From NCBI GenBank assembly GCA_902702965.1, contig CACRXP010000302.1, forward strand, positions 238,699 to 302,698: 64,000 nt of DNA, given 5' to 3'. The stretch is from Spirometra erinaceieuropaei. Lineage: Eukaryota > Platyhelminthes > Cestoda > Diphyllobothriidea > Diphyllobothriidae. Shown here piece by piece: positions 37,851-48,690 of the stretch. The notes under the pieces are model-generated. The model saw only the letters and a program-made list of their open reading frames with translations, was not told where the DNA came from and did no database searches. Position 1 is the first letter of the stretch. Each line of letters begins with the position of its first letter. Position numbers and translations under genes: made by a program.

Positions 37851-38110
37851 CGCCCTCTCTTCTTCTTCGTCTTCTTCTGGAGATGATGAGCGCGATACAA
37901 TGCCTGGACCTCGAATCTTTACGCATACAGTTAGTTATTTATTTTATTTAAAAAAGACCTCGTTTCCTGCGAATATTTTAATTTGTGAACCGCATTGTTC
38001 CCTGCTCTTTGAAGGGTAATATTATGCACTGGCTGGGGTCAGGATTTATGCGAACGATGCGGTTTCGGACGTAGTTCGCGCTTACTTAACCAAAAGTAAG
38101 CACCAGCCAA

Positions 38111-39245
38111 TGTTGTCAATATTCAACCGAACCGCTGCCAATATTTGATTTGCTTTTTACCAAGCAATTTTGACCGTAAGAAGGCTCACAACCCGCATGC
38201 ATGAACAAGAATGGATTATATAAATGAGAGACCAATCTTGTGTTACAATGAAACAACGTGGTGTTAGTTCATGGAAACCGATGAGAACTCAAACACTAGA
38301 GCATTGGCCTCACATTCACACAGAAAACGCAGGCTCGCAGTTTCTTCCGTTGATTAGTTCAACGGCCTTCTAAGTCCCGCTTAGTCACCATCATTTCTAT
38401 GGACGGCTCCTCGACTAAGTTTTGATATTCATGCTGGTTAGGCAGTGCTTTCAGCCAGTCTCTCCATCCCAGGAAGAGTCGTGCTACTTTTCACGAGAGC
38501 ATGAAGTTACCAACTAGTAATTGAGTAACTCAGTAAATTTTTGTGGCTCAGATACCGTAAAAAACGTTCCTCCATAGGGGATGTAGTAACGATAAAAACA
38601 GCGCAGTCTGAGACGGTCATTTCCGATTTATTTGCCTTAGTCGGTCGGCCACACCGAACCCCAATTCGGATTACCCTGGGTTAGAATAGGGGTTACTTGG
38701 ATACAGAGTGGTAGGTTGCCCAAGCGCCAGACAACGTTGTCAAAATCCAACCGAATCGCTGCCGCTATTCGATTTGCTTTTCACCAAGCAGTTTTGACCG
38801 TAAGAAGGCTTAAAGCCCGCATGCATGAAAAAGAATCGGTTATACGACTGACAGACCAATCTTATGTTACAATGAAACAACGTAGCTTCAGTTCATAGAA
38901 ACCGATGCGAACTCTAACAGCAGGGCATTGACCTCAAATTCACAAAGGTCCACAGCCTCCTCCGTTGATTAGTTCAACGGCCTACTGAGTGCCGCTTGAT
39001 CACCATCATTTCTACGGACGGCTCTTCGAATAATTTTTGATATTCATGCTGAACCGCTGCCGTCATTCGATTTGCTTTTCACTAAGCAGTTTTGACCGTA
39101 AGAAGGCTCAAAACCCGCATGCATGAACACGAATAGGCTAAACGACTGAGAGACCAATCTTCTCTCTGGGTCTCTGAAAGTGCCGCATAGTTGCCATCAT
39201 TTCTACGGACGGCTCCTTCAACGAGTTTCGATATTCATGCTGTCA
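38111..39245. repeat. Low-copy tandem array beside exon d
   Basis: Three units start at about 38,111, 38,734 and 39,050. Each has TTCAACCGAACCGCTGCC-type starts, TTTTGACCGTAAGAAGGCT, CCCGCATGCATGAA, GAGACCAATCTT, CACCATCATTTCTA(T/C)GGACGGCTC and TATTCATGCTG. Unit 1 is followed by an inserted dispersed repeat (38,480-38,733), and unit 3 has an internal deletion. The array ends 64 bp from the donor of exon d. Confidence 0.8.
38480..38733 (-). repeat. Dispersed 250-bp repeat, copy 1 (copy 2 at 42,370-42,637)
   Basis: Both copies share ACTTTTCACGA..., CCAACTAGTAATTG, GGTCATTTCCGATTTATT, CGGCCACACC.AACCCCAATT and GGTAGGTTGCCCAAG. The minus strand of copy 2 carries a hammerhead-like tail; in this copy the CTGACGA box is decayed to CCGACTA. 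Confidence 0.7.
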
Positions 39246-39308
39246 GCCAGCCTCTCCATGCTAAAGTCCTGCCATCTGCATTTGCCCAAACCTCCGACAC
39301 CGGCTTAC

Positions 39309-39526
39309 CCCGCATCCTGGGCTTCGTGGGCTCGGATGAGACAGAGTAGATTATTTGTCTGAAGAAAGTGACAGACGGCGGCGTAGGAGTAGAAGAAGGA
39401 GCAGCCACGAACGGAATTGGGTGCGTAATGCGAGGTGCCCCGCTCCTGGCCAAAATCCTCCGTGGGGTCCGACCACAGGAGGTCACACATTGCACCCTGA
39501 GTTGGCGGTTCACGAAATCGATCCAT
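39309..39526 (-). CDS. PPP3C (CNA): Calcineurin A catalytic subunit, exon d (RAHEAQ)
   Basis: Longest exon of the gene here, at 218 bp. It starts [20 protein letters not shown] after acceptor cctccacag and ends RAHEAQDAG at donor gtaagc (phase 2). It contains [18 protein letters not shown] and IRAHEAQ, whose His is the last conserved metal ligand of PPP phosphatases. The usual PAVC of vertebrate calcineurin is AAVC here. The start codon at its first base is not a translation start; it is the residue equivalent to Leu in LDRF. A low-copy tandem repeat array ends about 60 bp beyond the donor inside the next intron. Confidence 0.95.
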
Positions 39527-39707
39527 CTGTGGAGGAACAGAAGGCGCAGTCAGTTGGACATTGCGAATTCGGCCGGAAATGAACCGTTTGCCGCCAATTT
39601 TATGCAGTAGGTAAGAAAAATGGGATCGTTTAATGCTGCAATAATTGTTCTCTCCCTCGGAGAGGAAACAATCGAGATTCCAATTTCATAAGTAATTTCA
39701 CATAAAG

Positions 39708-39722
39708 CCCCCCCCCCCCCCC
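39708..39722. repeat. Poly-C run of 15
   Basis: Uninterrupted C15; its length is liable to sequencing or assembly error. Confidence 0.9.
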
Positions 39723-40111
39723 AGTCAGACATTTCATAACGACTGTCAGCGACCCATGTAATTTTTACTGTGATCAGTGATGTGCAGATTGAATATGGAG
39801 ACAAAGTATTTACTGACCATTAAACTAATTATGCGCTCTCGGCCAGAGTGGACGTTGTAATTAGAGACTAAATGGAAATGATAATTCGTAATGTATTGAT
39901 GTCTCGGCCGCACAAGGATTCGTTTACAAGTTAATAAACTGCCGCGGGACGAAACGCCAGCAATTTTCCATTTCCAGTCCTCGGTTCACTCGGATGATAA
40001 ATGCGATGATGATGGTTAATCTTAGAGAGAACTAAAATGCATTTCATGATTGAAATACTGGTTACTTGGAACCATCGTTCATTCTTAAATTTTTAAATCA
40101 ACAGTGAGAGT

Positions 40112-41835
40112 CTACGTACACACATTGCATTAACTTCGCTTGTTTGGGTGATATTTTTGTTCAATTTTATTATGACCAAAAGAGCAGCACTCGTCATAAA
40201 AAAGACTTAGATAGTCCATTCAAATTAAGCTCAGGCGAGTATTTCGCACTGGCCACATGCCTCTAAGGCTTATTTTAATGGGTCAAGAGTGAGCATTCAC
40301 GACTTTCAGTGCGTGACCGACCTCATAAAATGTTGACCAAAATTCTAAAAATCGTTTTCGATTAGGAAGGATTTCTTAGGTGGGGTTGTAATACTGATTA
40401 GCGTGCGGCATAATCTCACAATACTTCGGACTCGCCGGGATGTCGGCTCTTGGATTCACTCCGATTGGACCTTCTGCAGAAACCGCACACCGTAAAAACA
40501 ATATAACCCAAATAGCATGCATTTTTCATAAGTAGTTTCGATGGTCTTTTAAATTTAAATATATTTTATAGAAAACGTTCACAAAAATAAGTTTTATTGT
40601 CTTTGCATTTTATGCACAAAAAGTGTACATTTTGGTTTAAAAAATATTTCTTATTATGAGATTTTTAAGACTGTGCAATGCCCATGCATACAAGACGCAG
40701 ATGTACGTTTCGCACTGCTGCTCACTAAATGGACATTGCATGGTCTTAAAAATCTCATAATTAGGAATCTTTTTAAACCAAAATATACACTTTCTCTGTG
40801 CATCAAATGCAAAGACAATGTTATTTGCTACCAAAGGTATAAAAGAAAACTTATTTTTGTGAATGATTTGTATAAACTATATTTAAATTTATAAGACCAT
40901 CGAAAATTCTCATCAAAAATGCATGAACTTTATGTGTTATCTTCTTAAAGGCACAGAGAAATAAATGCTCTTCCACACACGGACAATATGCACTCTGTTA
41001 ACTGAAATCGCTGAACACTGATTCAATGGCAGATCAGGCTAAAAAATATTCGGGAATTGGGAAATGTTTTTAAAACCTAAACATACACTTTCTTCGTGCA
41101 TAAAATGCAAAGAAAATGTTATTTCCTACCAAACGAGTAAAAGAAAACTTATTTTGTGCACGTTCTCTATAAAGTAGATTGGAATTTATTAGACCACCGA
41201 AAATCCATATGAAAAATTATCCTACTTGAGCAATAATTTTTTTACCGTGTACGGTTTCTGCGGAAAGTCCAGAAGGCGGGAATCCAAGAGCCGACATCCC
41301 GGCGAGTCCGAAGTATTGTGGGATTATGCCGCACGCTAATCAGTATTACAACCCCACCTAAGTAGTCCTTCCTAATCTAAAACGATTTTTTGAATTTTGA
41401 CCAACATTTTATGATATCGGTCACGCACTGTAAAGATAGACACCAAAACCGCCAAATGATGCAGGAACTTATTACTCACAGGTAAATGAACTCGGCAGCG
41501 AAATTCATACTCAAAAACTCAGTTTTGATCCGGTGGAATACATGCATACTCTGAATTAACTTCGTGTGTTTGGGTGATATTTTTGTTTTATTTGATTATA
41601 ACTAAGAAAGCAGCACGCATTATAGACAAGGAACTAGGTGGCCTAATCAACTTAAGCTCAGGCGAGTGGACTGGTCATATACCGCTATGTCTCATCTCAA
41701 TAGGTCAAAAGTGAGTGTTCAAGACTTAGAGATAGACATAAAAACCGCCAAATGATACATGAACTTATTATTTACAGGTGAATGAACTCGGCAGCGAAAG
41801 CCCCACTCAAAAATTTAGTTTTGATCCAGTGGAAA
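40112..41835. repeat. Segmental tandem duplication, one unit interrupted by a foldback element
   Basis: Unit 1 (about 40,130-40,306 plus 41,431-41,540) and unit 2 (about 41,555-41,835) share AACTTCG.(T)GTTTGGGTGATATTTTTGTT, AAGCTCAGGCGAGT, AGATAGACA..AAAACCGCC and AATGAACTCGGCAGCGAAA. The element 40,307-41,430 sits only in unit 1. Confidence 0.8.
40307..41430. mobile_element. Long-TIR foldback element, subfamily B, with nested palindrome
   Basis: The left end CAGTGCGTGACCGACCTCAT mirrors ATGATATCGGTCACGCACTG at the right, almost perfectly. The next mirrored block on the left is AAATCGTTTTCGATTAGGAAGG, matched on the right by CCTTCCTAATCTAAAACGATTTTT. The centre contains a further palindrome (about 40,550-40,870). 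Length 1,124 bp, flanked by TT/TA against TA in the empty copy. Confidence 0.85.
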
Positions 41836-42369
41836 TAGGCAAAAATCCTTTGTTTGCTAGCGCAGTCACCGTCGTTTCCTCGTACAACCATAAGTTTCAA
41901 AGGAGAGGTTTAGCATTTCCTGAAATAAATACTCTACTAGACCGAATAAAATCAGCGTCTTAGTATTTATATTGTGGCCCAAATGACAGGCATGCCGAAA
42001 TCTTTGCTGGAAGTTGGGCAGTACGGGAAAACCGCCAAGAGAAAGGGAGATGCTGGTGTCAAGGAAACCCGTGTTTAACTTTTTTCAAAGTCGTAGTCGT
42101 CAGAAACACACATGGCTGCTTGAACAAGGCTTTAATCGTCCCTCATAAGATACAAAATTAGGCTAAGGTTACTGTTTTTGCAAACGTGTCGATGCGTTTA
42201 CAGGACAGCCTATTCAATTGGGAACGCCAGACAAATAAAGGCGTTGTTTTATCGATAGTGCCTCTATCCTCCCTGAGATCGCAATTGCGCTGACATTGGC
42301 CAACTGGTTTTCTTAATGAAAAATCAGATTCGGCATAAAATTTGGGAGAATGTGACAAGAAGTTTAGTG

Positions 42370-42637
42370 TGACTTTTCACGAACACATGAAGTCACCAAC
42401 TAGTAATTGGGTATCTTATTAAATTTTTATGTCTCACCCGTGTGTGTATGAGACAGGTAGGTGTTGAATAAGCGTTCCACTGTGGGGTATGAAATAACGA
42501 TAAAAACAATGCGGTCTGAGATGGTCATTTCCGATTTATTAGCCTTCGTCAGTCGGCCACACCAAACCCCAATTTAGCTTAACTTGGGTTAGAATTTGGG
42601 TTACTTGGTTACAGACTGGTAGGTTGCCCAAGATTCT
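42370..42637 (-). repeat. Dispersed 250-bp repeat, copy 2, with hammerhead-like tail
   Basis: Minus strand, 42,560 to 42,514: CTGACGAAGGCTAATAAATC, GGAAATGACCATC, TCAGACC. The CUGACGA and GAAA core bases are intact. ATGACCAT can form stem III with an AC loop and the cleavage triplet would be AUC. Stem I pairing is poor. The core resembles the SINE tail at 23.9 kb. Confidence 0.55.
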
Positions 42638-42842
42638 ATCGCTAAATCCCAAGTTCGTTGTCCATCGCCTGCAAGTGCACTAGACTGAGTCTCACTCGAC
42701 GACGCGGAGGCCGCATCGACCGTTGCCAAATCACAAATTTATCTCAAGCCCCATATTTATTGTTTGTTAACATTTACTGCCTAAAGCCCAGTCAGTATCA
42801 CAAAATGGCCTTTAAAAGATATATTAGATACCAGAACTGGAC

Positions 42843-43390
42843 CTACACTAAATGTGCTAACTCAAGAAATGTAAGCCGAAATTCTGGAATCAGTGTTCGA
42901 CTCAAACGTTTGCTCAAGTATGGTTGTAATTGTAATCATCATGCAGCCTAATTACACAATAATTCAATTACAGGAGGATGCCGGCGACCGGATGAACTTC
43001 TTTTGAACCCACACTCCGTATAAATGAGTGCTAAAGTAGTATGAATTTTTCTCACCGACTTTCAGTGCCTTTATGGATTCAATTATAGTTGGTAGAAAAG
43101 GGGCATAAAAATATGCATTCTTCAACTCTTTTGGTAGACAATTACGTCTTTTTCAAATGTTATACCTGAAGGAAAGGCATAATTCGGTTTCGGTCAGTTC
43201 ATAATTATGAGATTTTTTTAGTCCGTGAAATTCCCGTTCATAGGACATCGTGTCTCTGTATTTACCAATGCGGCTTGTAAAGTTTACAATATGGCTCAAA
43301 TTACTCATCACATTTTATGAAAACCGGAAAATATACAGCCTGTGGTTTGGGAAACTTGAACGCAAGTATAACTGTAGGTCCAACTGAGAC
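42843..43390. mobile_element. Foldback element, left-part fragment, subfamily A
   Basis: Begins CTACACTAAATGTGCTAACTC (compare CAGTAGATGTGCTAA of complete copies). It runs through AGTATGGTTGTAATTGTAATCAT, GGTAGACAATTACGTC and AAGTTTACAATATGGCTCAAAT. The right arm is missing. Confidence 0.6.
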
Positions 43391-44924
43391 CGACAATAAC
43401 AGACTACAAATCAAATCTACCATAATCAAGCGCTATCACATATAAAAATAACTTAGAAAAACGATGCTTTTCCCGCTAAACAGAATACTGCATCAAAATT
43501 TCTTAAGCCGCTGCTAGTAAAATCTAAGACCAAGAGACCTTCTTTAGATACTGCTGATTCCTGGATAGCTTAAGTAGACTACAGTTCCCTCAAGACCACT
43601 TTTAAAATTTACCAAGATAAAGAAACGATCGTTTCACCGTATTTTTTTCTGTTCCGCTTACCAACGTGAGAATGCAATCAGCCAATAGTAAATTTTTGAT
43701 GCCTTGTCCACGGTCTCACCTCCCGCGTGACATAGTTTCTTTCTCATTTATTTTTAATTACTTAAGTAGAGTTAAATAACTCGGTTGCCTCGTAGGGCAT
43801 TTCGACTATTTCTAAACCATTTGACGAAATTCCCTATACAACGGATATTGCATACTGAAAATTTGCAATTTTTGCGCAATAGGAGTTACCTCTGAGGGTT
43901 TTGTGACATTTATCCTGCATTATCAGTTCTCGCGCACAATGAGACAGACTTCTCGCCCATCCGTTTTATATCAGTGGCAGGAAAAACTAATCGCCGCACT
44001 CAACAAGGGCTACCTCGATGGACAAGTTGACTCAGTAAGTCCGCTCTTACACTCTGCACGAAGGGCGCCCACTTAAATATGAGTAGTCGCCAGTCGTGAA
44101 CAAGGGCGAGGTCGCGCCAGCATGTACAACATCACGCCAGATAAAAGTGCCCAGTTGGGGAGGAGGTCGACTTCGCGGGTGAAGCGCGCTGGTCCGGAAG
44201 GAACGACAAAGCGATGACAATCTACCTTTCTGCGCTCAGCTTTCGCGCTGGCTAAAACACATTATCTTCTTACGCAGATTCTTTTCAGGCTGTCGTGGCG
44301 AACGCAAAGTAGTCCGTCATTAAACCAACAAAACGTTTTTCTGAAGTCCGTAAAATACGCCAGCTCGCAAATAAAACCAACGCTAATTTGGCAGTGAAAA
44401 TGCAGTTATTAATACAGCAGAAAGTATTATCGAAGGAACCTTCCGATGCCGATCAGAGTAAAGCATGATCGAGAGAGCTTAAGTGGGGGACAGTAGGATG
44501 TTAGTTACTGGTTAAGCATCGCTCAACAATGCTGCGTAAATCACGTGCAAATGGAGCAATTTATACCGGTTTCACTTTTGTCCATACTCCTATAAATGAA
44601 GTCGGATTTCTGTCGAAATCATTTTAAGAATTATTACGACTGCCTGAGCTTTTTCCAGAAGTGAACCAAATATTTAGGCTTGAGACGCTTTGCAAGTAAC
44701 CTGGTTTGAAGACATCAGTATAGCTAAGCTGGAGAGGACTCCGTCCGCAAAAAATTATATTGCTTGACAGCTAACGTGAACGAATGAGTGATGAATACGA
44801 CATAAGTGCGGAGCCACAGCGGCACCAACCCATTCAAACGCAAACGCGTTTGCGTAATTTTGCTTCATCGACACCTATCGGTGCAATTAATTGAGTTAAA
44901 TGACATTCTTAACTGCCTTCTTTC

Positions 44925-45134
44925 GTGGCTACCGTCCGTCGCCAAGTGAAAAGACCAAATGATCCACTACCAATACAGGAGATGTTTGTCGTCGTCCACC
45001 GGATCTGGTGTACTTACAGCAAGACAATTTCATCAGAGAAATTGGAAGAATATTCTAGAAGCGAATGGTTCGACACCAGTCCACAGAGAGAAGGCATCAG
45101 AGCTCAAGTCGCGGCTCATCCTGCCGGACTTTAA
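44925..45134 (+). mobile_element. PLE coding scrap
   Basis: Plus strand VRRQVKRPNDPLPIQEM, VVHRIWC, KLEEYSRSEW and AQVAAHPAGL, in two frames, from the main PLE family. It ends where the foldback element at 45,135 begins. Confidence 0.65.
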
Positions 45135-46093
45135 CAGCAGATGTGCTAGCTCATGAAACTTTAGCTAAAATTCTAAAATGCGTGTTTGAAACGAAAAGGT
45201 TACTTAAATATAGTTGTAGAATTAACCACCTTGCAGCATAATCCCAAGATAATTCAGTTCCATCAGGATGCCGGCTTTTGACCGAACCTCAAGATTGTCG
45301 CCTGTAAAAACTTCACAGCAAAACACTACTTAAGTACGATAGATTTTTTTCGCTGATTTTCGATGGCCTTATCAATTCAAATATATTTAATCGAAAACAT
45401 GCTTAGCAATATTCATTCCTTTATTTATTTGAAAAAATGTCTTTTTCAAATTTGTACTTAAAGGAAGGGTACAATGTTAACTTTAAACGGGCATGAACTG
45501 CCCGTCCATAAAAAATCGCGCCTTTGCACTTACTAATGTTGCTTGAAACATTTGAAATACAGTTCAAATCCACTGCTAAATTGTTGAACCCTATTATAAG
45601 ATTTGCTCTAAATAGCATATAGAAATGTATGACTTTTCGTGCACGGAAAATATACAGCATGTAGTTTGGAAACCCCGAATGCGAGAGTAACGGCAGGTCG
45701 GCTTTAAAATTAGCCGATAATCTAAAACGTTCTCCGAAAACAAATCATGCCTTTCCTTCATGTGCAACATTTGAAGAAGACATAACTTGCTTTCAGATGA
45801 ATAAAAGCATGAATATTCTAATGTATGTTTCCTATGAAATATATTTGAATTTATAAGGACATCAGAAATCAACGAGAAAAATTCATGCAACTCTAGTAGT
45901 CGTTTTCACAGAGTGTGCGTTTTGCAGGCGGAGGAAAGAAGTTCATTTAAAAACCAGCATCCCGAAGTAACGGAATTATTTTGGGATTATACTGCATGGT
46001 GATCGATATAACAACCCCACTTAAGTAATCTTTTCGAGTCAAAAACGCATTTCAGATTTTCGGTTAACATTTCAGGAGTTAGCACATCTACTG
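45135..46093. mobile_element. Long-TIR foldback element, subfamily A
   Basis: The left end CAGCAGATGTGCTAGCTCATG mirrors GGAGTTAGCACATCTACTG, followed by TA. Mirrored blocks TTTTCGCTGATTTTCGATGGCC on the left and ATCAGAAATCAACGAGAAAAA on the right. Length 959 bp. Inserted directly after a PLE scrap. Confidence 0.75.
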
Positions 46094-46335
46094 TACTCAT
46101 GCTGGGCGGTGTCGCCTCTACCGTCGGAGGTGACAGTCATATTAGACGCTAGATGCCAGGTTTTCCGACCACCAGTTTATAGACAAATGCGGTGATTATT
46201 GCTCCTTCCCGTCCTTCTCTCCTGTCAGGCAGCACGCAGCGCTCGAATAAACACTACGTCTACAGACAACCCTGATAAGGCTAATTGCTGAGTCATTATT
46301 ATGCCAAAAATCGACTATTAATGACTTACTTGTGA

Positions 46336-46627
46336 GTTACCCGCCCAACCTACTGCAACGTCTGGAATCCACCAAATCTAATACAGTAAGTTGACTGCCC
46401 AGGCAGGATTTCCCAAGTAATTCACCTAGAATCCACAAGGTGACTACCAGGCTCACGTAATTCATATATGTTTTGGCAGATTTTAAATAATTCATCTATG
46501 AATTACGCAAGCCTGGTAGTCATCTGGTGGATTCTAGGTGAATTACTTGGGAAATCCTGCCTGGGCAGTCAACTTACTGTATTAGATTTGGTGGATTCCA
46601 GACGTTGCAGTAGGTTGGGCGAGTAAC
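46336..46627. mobile_element. Foldback element of 292 bp with near-perfect 130-bp arms
   Basis: The left arm GTTACCCGCCCAACCTACTG... mirrors ...CAGTAGGTTGGGCGAGTAAC. Arms run 46,336-46,466 and 46,497-46,627 with only a few mismatches and a spacer of about 30 bp. It is unrelated in sequence to the 1-kb family and looks much younger. Confidence 0.8.
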
Positions 46628-46664
46628 GTGACCCAAATGTGATTAAACTCGCGTCGTCCGGCGA

Positions 46665-46747
46665 GTCCTCGTAGCTCAAGTGGTTAGAGCGTTGGCTGTA
46701 CTAAAGCCTTCCCCTTACTGCGTGGGTTCGAATCTCACCGAGGCGCC
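46665..46747 (+). tRNA. tRNA-like gene, possibly tRNA-Ser (ACT), type II shape
   Basis: D-arm TAGCTCAAGTGGTTAGAGC is perfect. The anticodon arm GGCT-GTACTAA-AGCC has U at position 33 and would read ACT. A variable region of about 12 nt precedes the T-arm GTGGGTTCGAATCTCAC. The acceptor CCTCG/CGAGG pairs over five positions, but the outermost two do not pair. Followed by TTTTT. The imperfect acceptor and repeat-rich setting make a tRNA-derived element or pseudogene possible. Confidence 0.5.
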
Positions 46748-46799
46748 GAGTTTTTCACAGGTGGGTCAATATTAATTATCAAAATCTGTCAGAACCTCT

Positions 46800-47483
46800 A
46801 TGAATATGTCTTTTTCAAAGTTTATGCTTGAAGGAAGGGTATAAATCGGTTTGAAAAAACTCTTCCAAATGTTGGATAAGTTTGAACCCAACTTGCCGTT
46901 GCACCTGCCTTCAGGGTTTCCGAACTCCAAGCTGTATATTATCCGCGTACGGTAAATCCCAGATTTCTATATACTAATAACAGGATACCATATGGCCTTC
47001 ATAAAATCTGGTAGTGGATTTCATCCATATTTCAAACTTCATAAGGGACGTTAGTAAATACGGACGAACGATGTTTTATGAACGGGAACTTTACGTTCTT
47101 GAAAAATCTTATAATCACAAAGTTTTTAAAGCTGAGGTTTAGACTTTTTACTAGTAGAAAATTTGCAGATGTAAGTTTCTAGTAAAGGAATAAAAGAATT
47201 AATATTTTCATCCTCGTTTTCAACGAAATATACTAAAATTTATGAGGGCATCGAAAGTCAATGAAAAAAGCTCATACTTCTGAAGTAGTCACCTTTTACA
47301 GGGTGCAGTTTTTTATGCCGCCGAGAGGACGTTTGTTCAAAAACCGGTACCTGACAGTATCTTAAATATCTTGAGATTGTGCTGTATTATAATTAACTTT
47401 ACAGCCCAACTGAATTAATTTTCTCAAGTCGAAAACGCTTTGCAGAATCTTAGTTAACATTTCATGAGTCAACACATCTACTG
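46800..47483. mobile_element. Foldback element, right-part fragment, subfamily A
   Basis: Starts inside the left arm (TCTTTTTCAAAGTTTATGCTTGAAGG) and runs to the intact right tip TTCATGAGTCAACACATCTACTG. The left tip is missing. Confidence 0.65.
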
Positions 47484-48548
47484 CGTGTGCGGGTCGTTCT
47501 ATCAGGGGAGGGGTTTGACTGAATCCGAAACTCCAGTCAAATAATACTTATGTTTCGGCGATTAAACAGTTTTTTCTTAACTGCTGGCAGGAACGTTCTG
47601 GTTCAATTTTAGCAGTAATACTTTTTATCTCCATATAGTATGACAACTGCATAGCCATCATTGCTGTTTTAAAGGAAAACAAAGAAAATCGTGTGTACAA
47701 CGATAATTTAGGTGTGCCTTGAACATTCCTCAAGGCATAATAGGTTTCAAAGAGCAAACAGTAGGCTAATCAGAATCCCGAAATGCTGTCGATTAGATAG
47801 GATTACATGAGGGTGCTACTTTGCTCATTATTTTGCATCGCAATCTCAATGTGACTCAGTCACGCGAACACAACTAAGTAAAGTTTTACGACCAAACCAG
47901 AGTGAATTTGTTGCTGCCGAGGGACCAATGATACAGCTGCATCCAAAAGGTGATTATTTTTAATAACTCTGCTAAAAAATATATGACAACTATAATACGC
48001 ACAAACCATTGGGGTGGTTATCCGATATAACAATTCTTGCTAGGAGTGAAAGACATGAATTATAAACAACTAAGAAAACAATGGAAAATCTGTTTTTCTA
48101 TTTAAATAATTCGCAGTTAAATGTTTCCGTAAAGTTAAGAATGAGAGAACATCAGATGTTTCTGTTGGCAGTTATTTGCTTTCTTTTCGGATACTGCAGT
48201 AAATTGTAGTGGTGACAAGCTCCAATACCAGGAACAGATAAAACGGTCAATATTTGTAAAAAGAACGTTGAGAATGACGATAAGAGCTGAAATCGTCATT
48301 TTGAGTTTGTCAACAGTCGAAAGTCAGTCAATCACCAAAGCCACACTTAAACAACTTGGCATCGGAATCAGTAACCATAATGCACGGTGCGAGTCGATGT
48401 TGCGGGATTATCGCCCTGTTAATTTTAAGGTTGAATTCGATTTAAAACGTTCATTTACGTTATCACTTCTCCACCCTCTAGTACTCTTTAAATCTAGGCA
48501 AGGTTGTCTATGTAATAAAACGTCAGAGGACTGTATCACTGCGCTTAC

Positions 48549-48690
48549 CTTTTTAATATCATCCAGCGTATGAATTTCTGGCGACAGTCCACCGTGCACA
48601 CAAAGAAACTGTTGATTTATGAGAGCGGAGAGCGGCAGACAGTCGAATGCATTCATGCAGGCATCGTAAACCTCATCGCCGTATTTCATC
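48549..48690 (-). CDS. PPP3C (CNA): Calcineurin A catalytic subunit, exon c (VHGG)
   Basis: Minus-strand exon beginning after tttttcaggcag with G, which completes the split Lys codon. It then reads [20 protein letters not shown] and continues through [27 protein letters not shown] supplies a metal-binding His of the active site, and SPEI.TLDDI is a calcineurin hallmark. The donor is gtaagc after AAAAAG (phase 0). The following exon starts with MDRF, matching the family's LDRF. The intron separating them is about 9.0 kb and carries several foldback elements. Confidence 0.95.

Larger units (their letters stand above)
32290..39308 (-). other. PPP3C (CNA): Calcineurin A intron d-e
   Basis: GT..AG intron of 7,019 bp. 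Contents: GAA/GAG microsatellites, PLE pieces at 32.9-33.6, 35.0-35.3 and 36.3-36.6 kb, a small TIR element at 34.9 kb, a solitary hammerhead-like motif at 37.8 kb, and the tandem array at 38.1-39.25 kb. Nothing recognised in 33.85-34.85 and 35.4-36.25 kb. Confidence 0.8.
39527..48548 (-). other. PPP3C (CNA): Calcineurin A intron c-d
   Basis: GT..AG intron of 9,022 bp. It holds a C homopolymer, a segmental tandem duplication with an inserted foldback element (40.1-41.84 kb), a 250-bp repeat, foldback copies at 42.8, 45.1 and 46.8 kb, a PLE scrap at 44.9 kb, a smaller foldback and a tRNA-like gene at 46.3-46.75 kb. Nothing recognised in 43.4-44.9 and 47.5-48.5 kb. Confidence 0.8.

Noticed and set aside
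38111..39245. Possible CRISPR-like array
   Set aside because: Only three long, diverged units with no short conserved repeat and unique spacers; the genome is eukaryotic.
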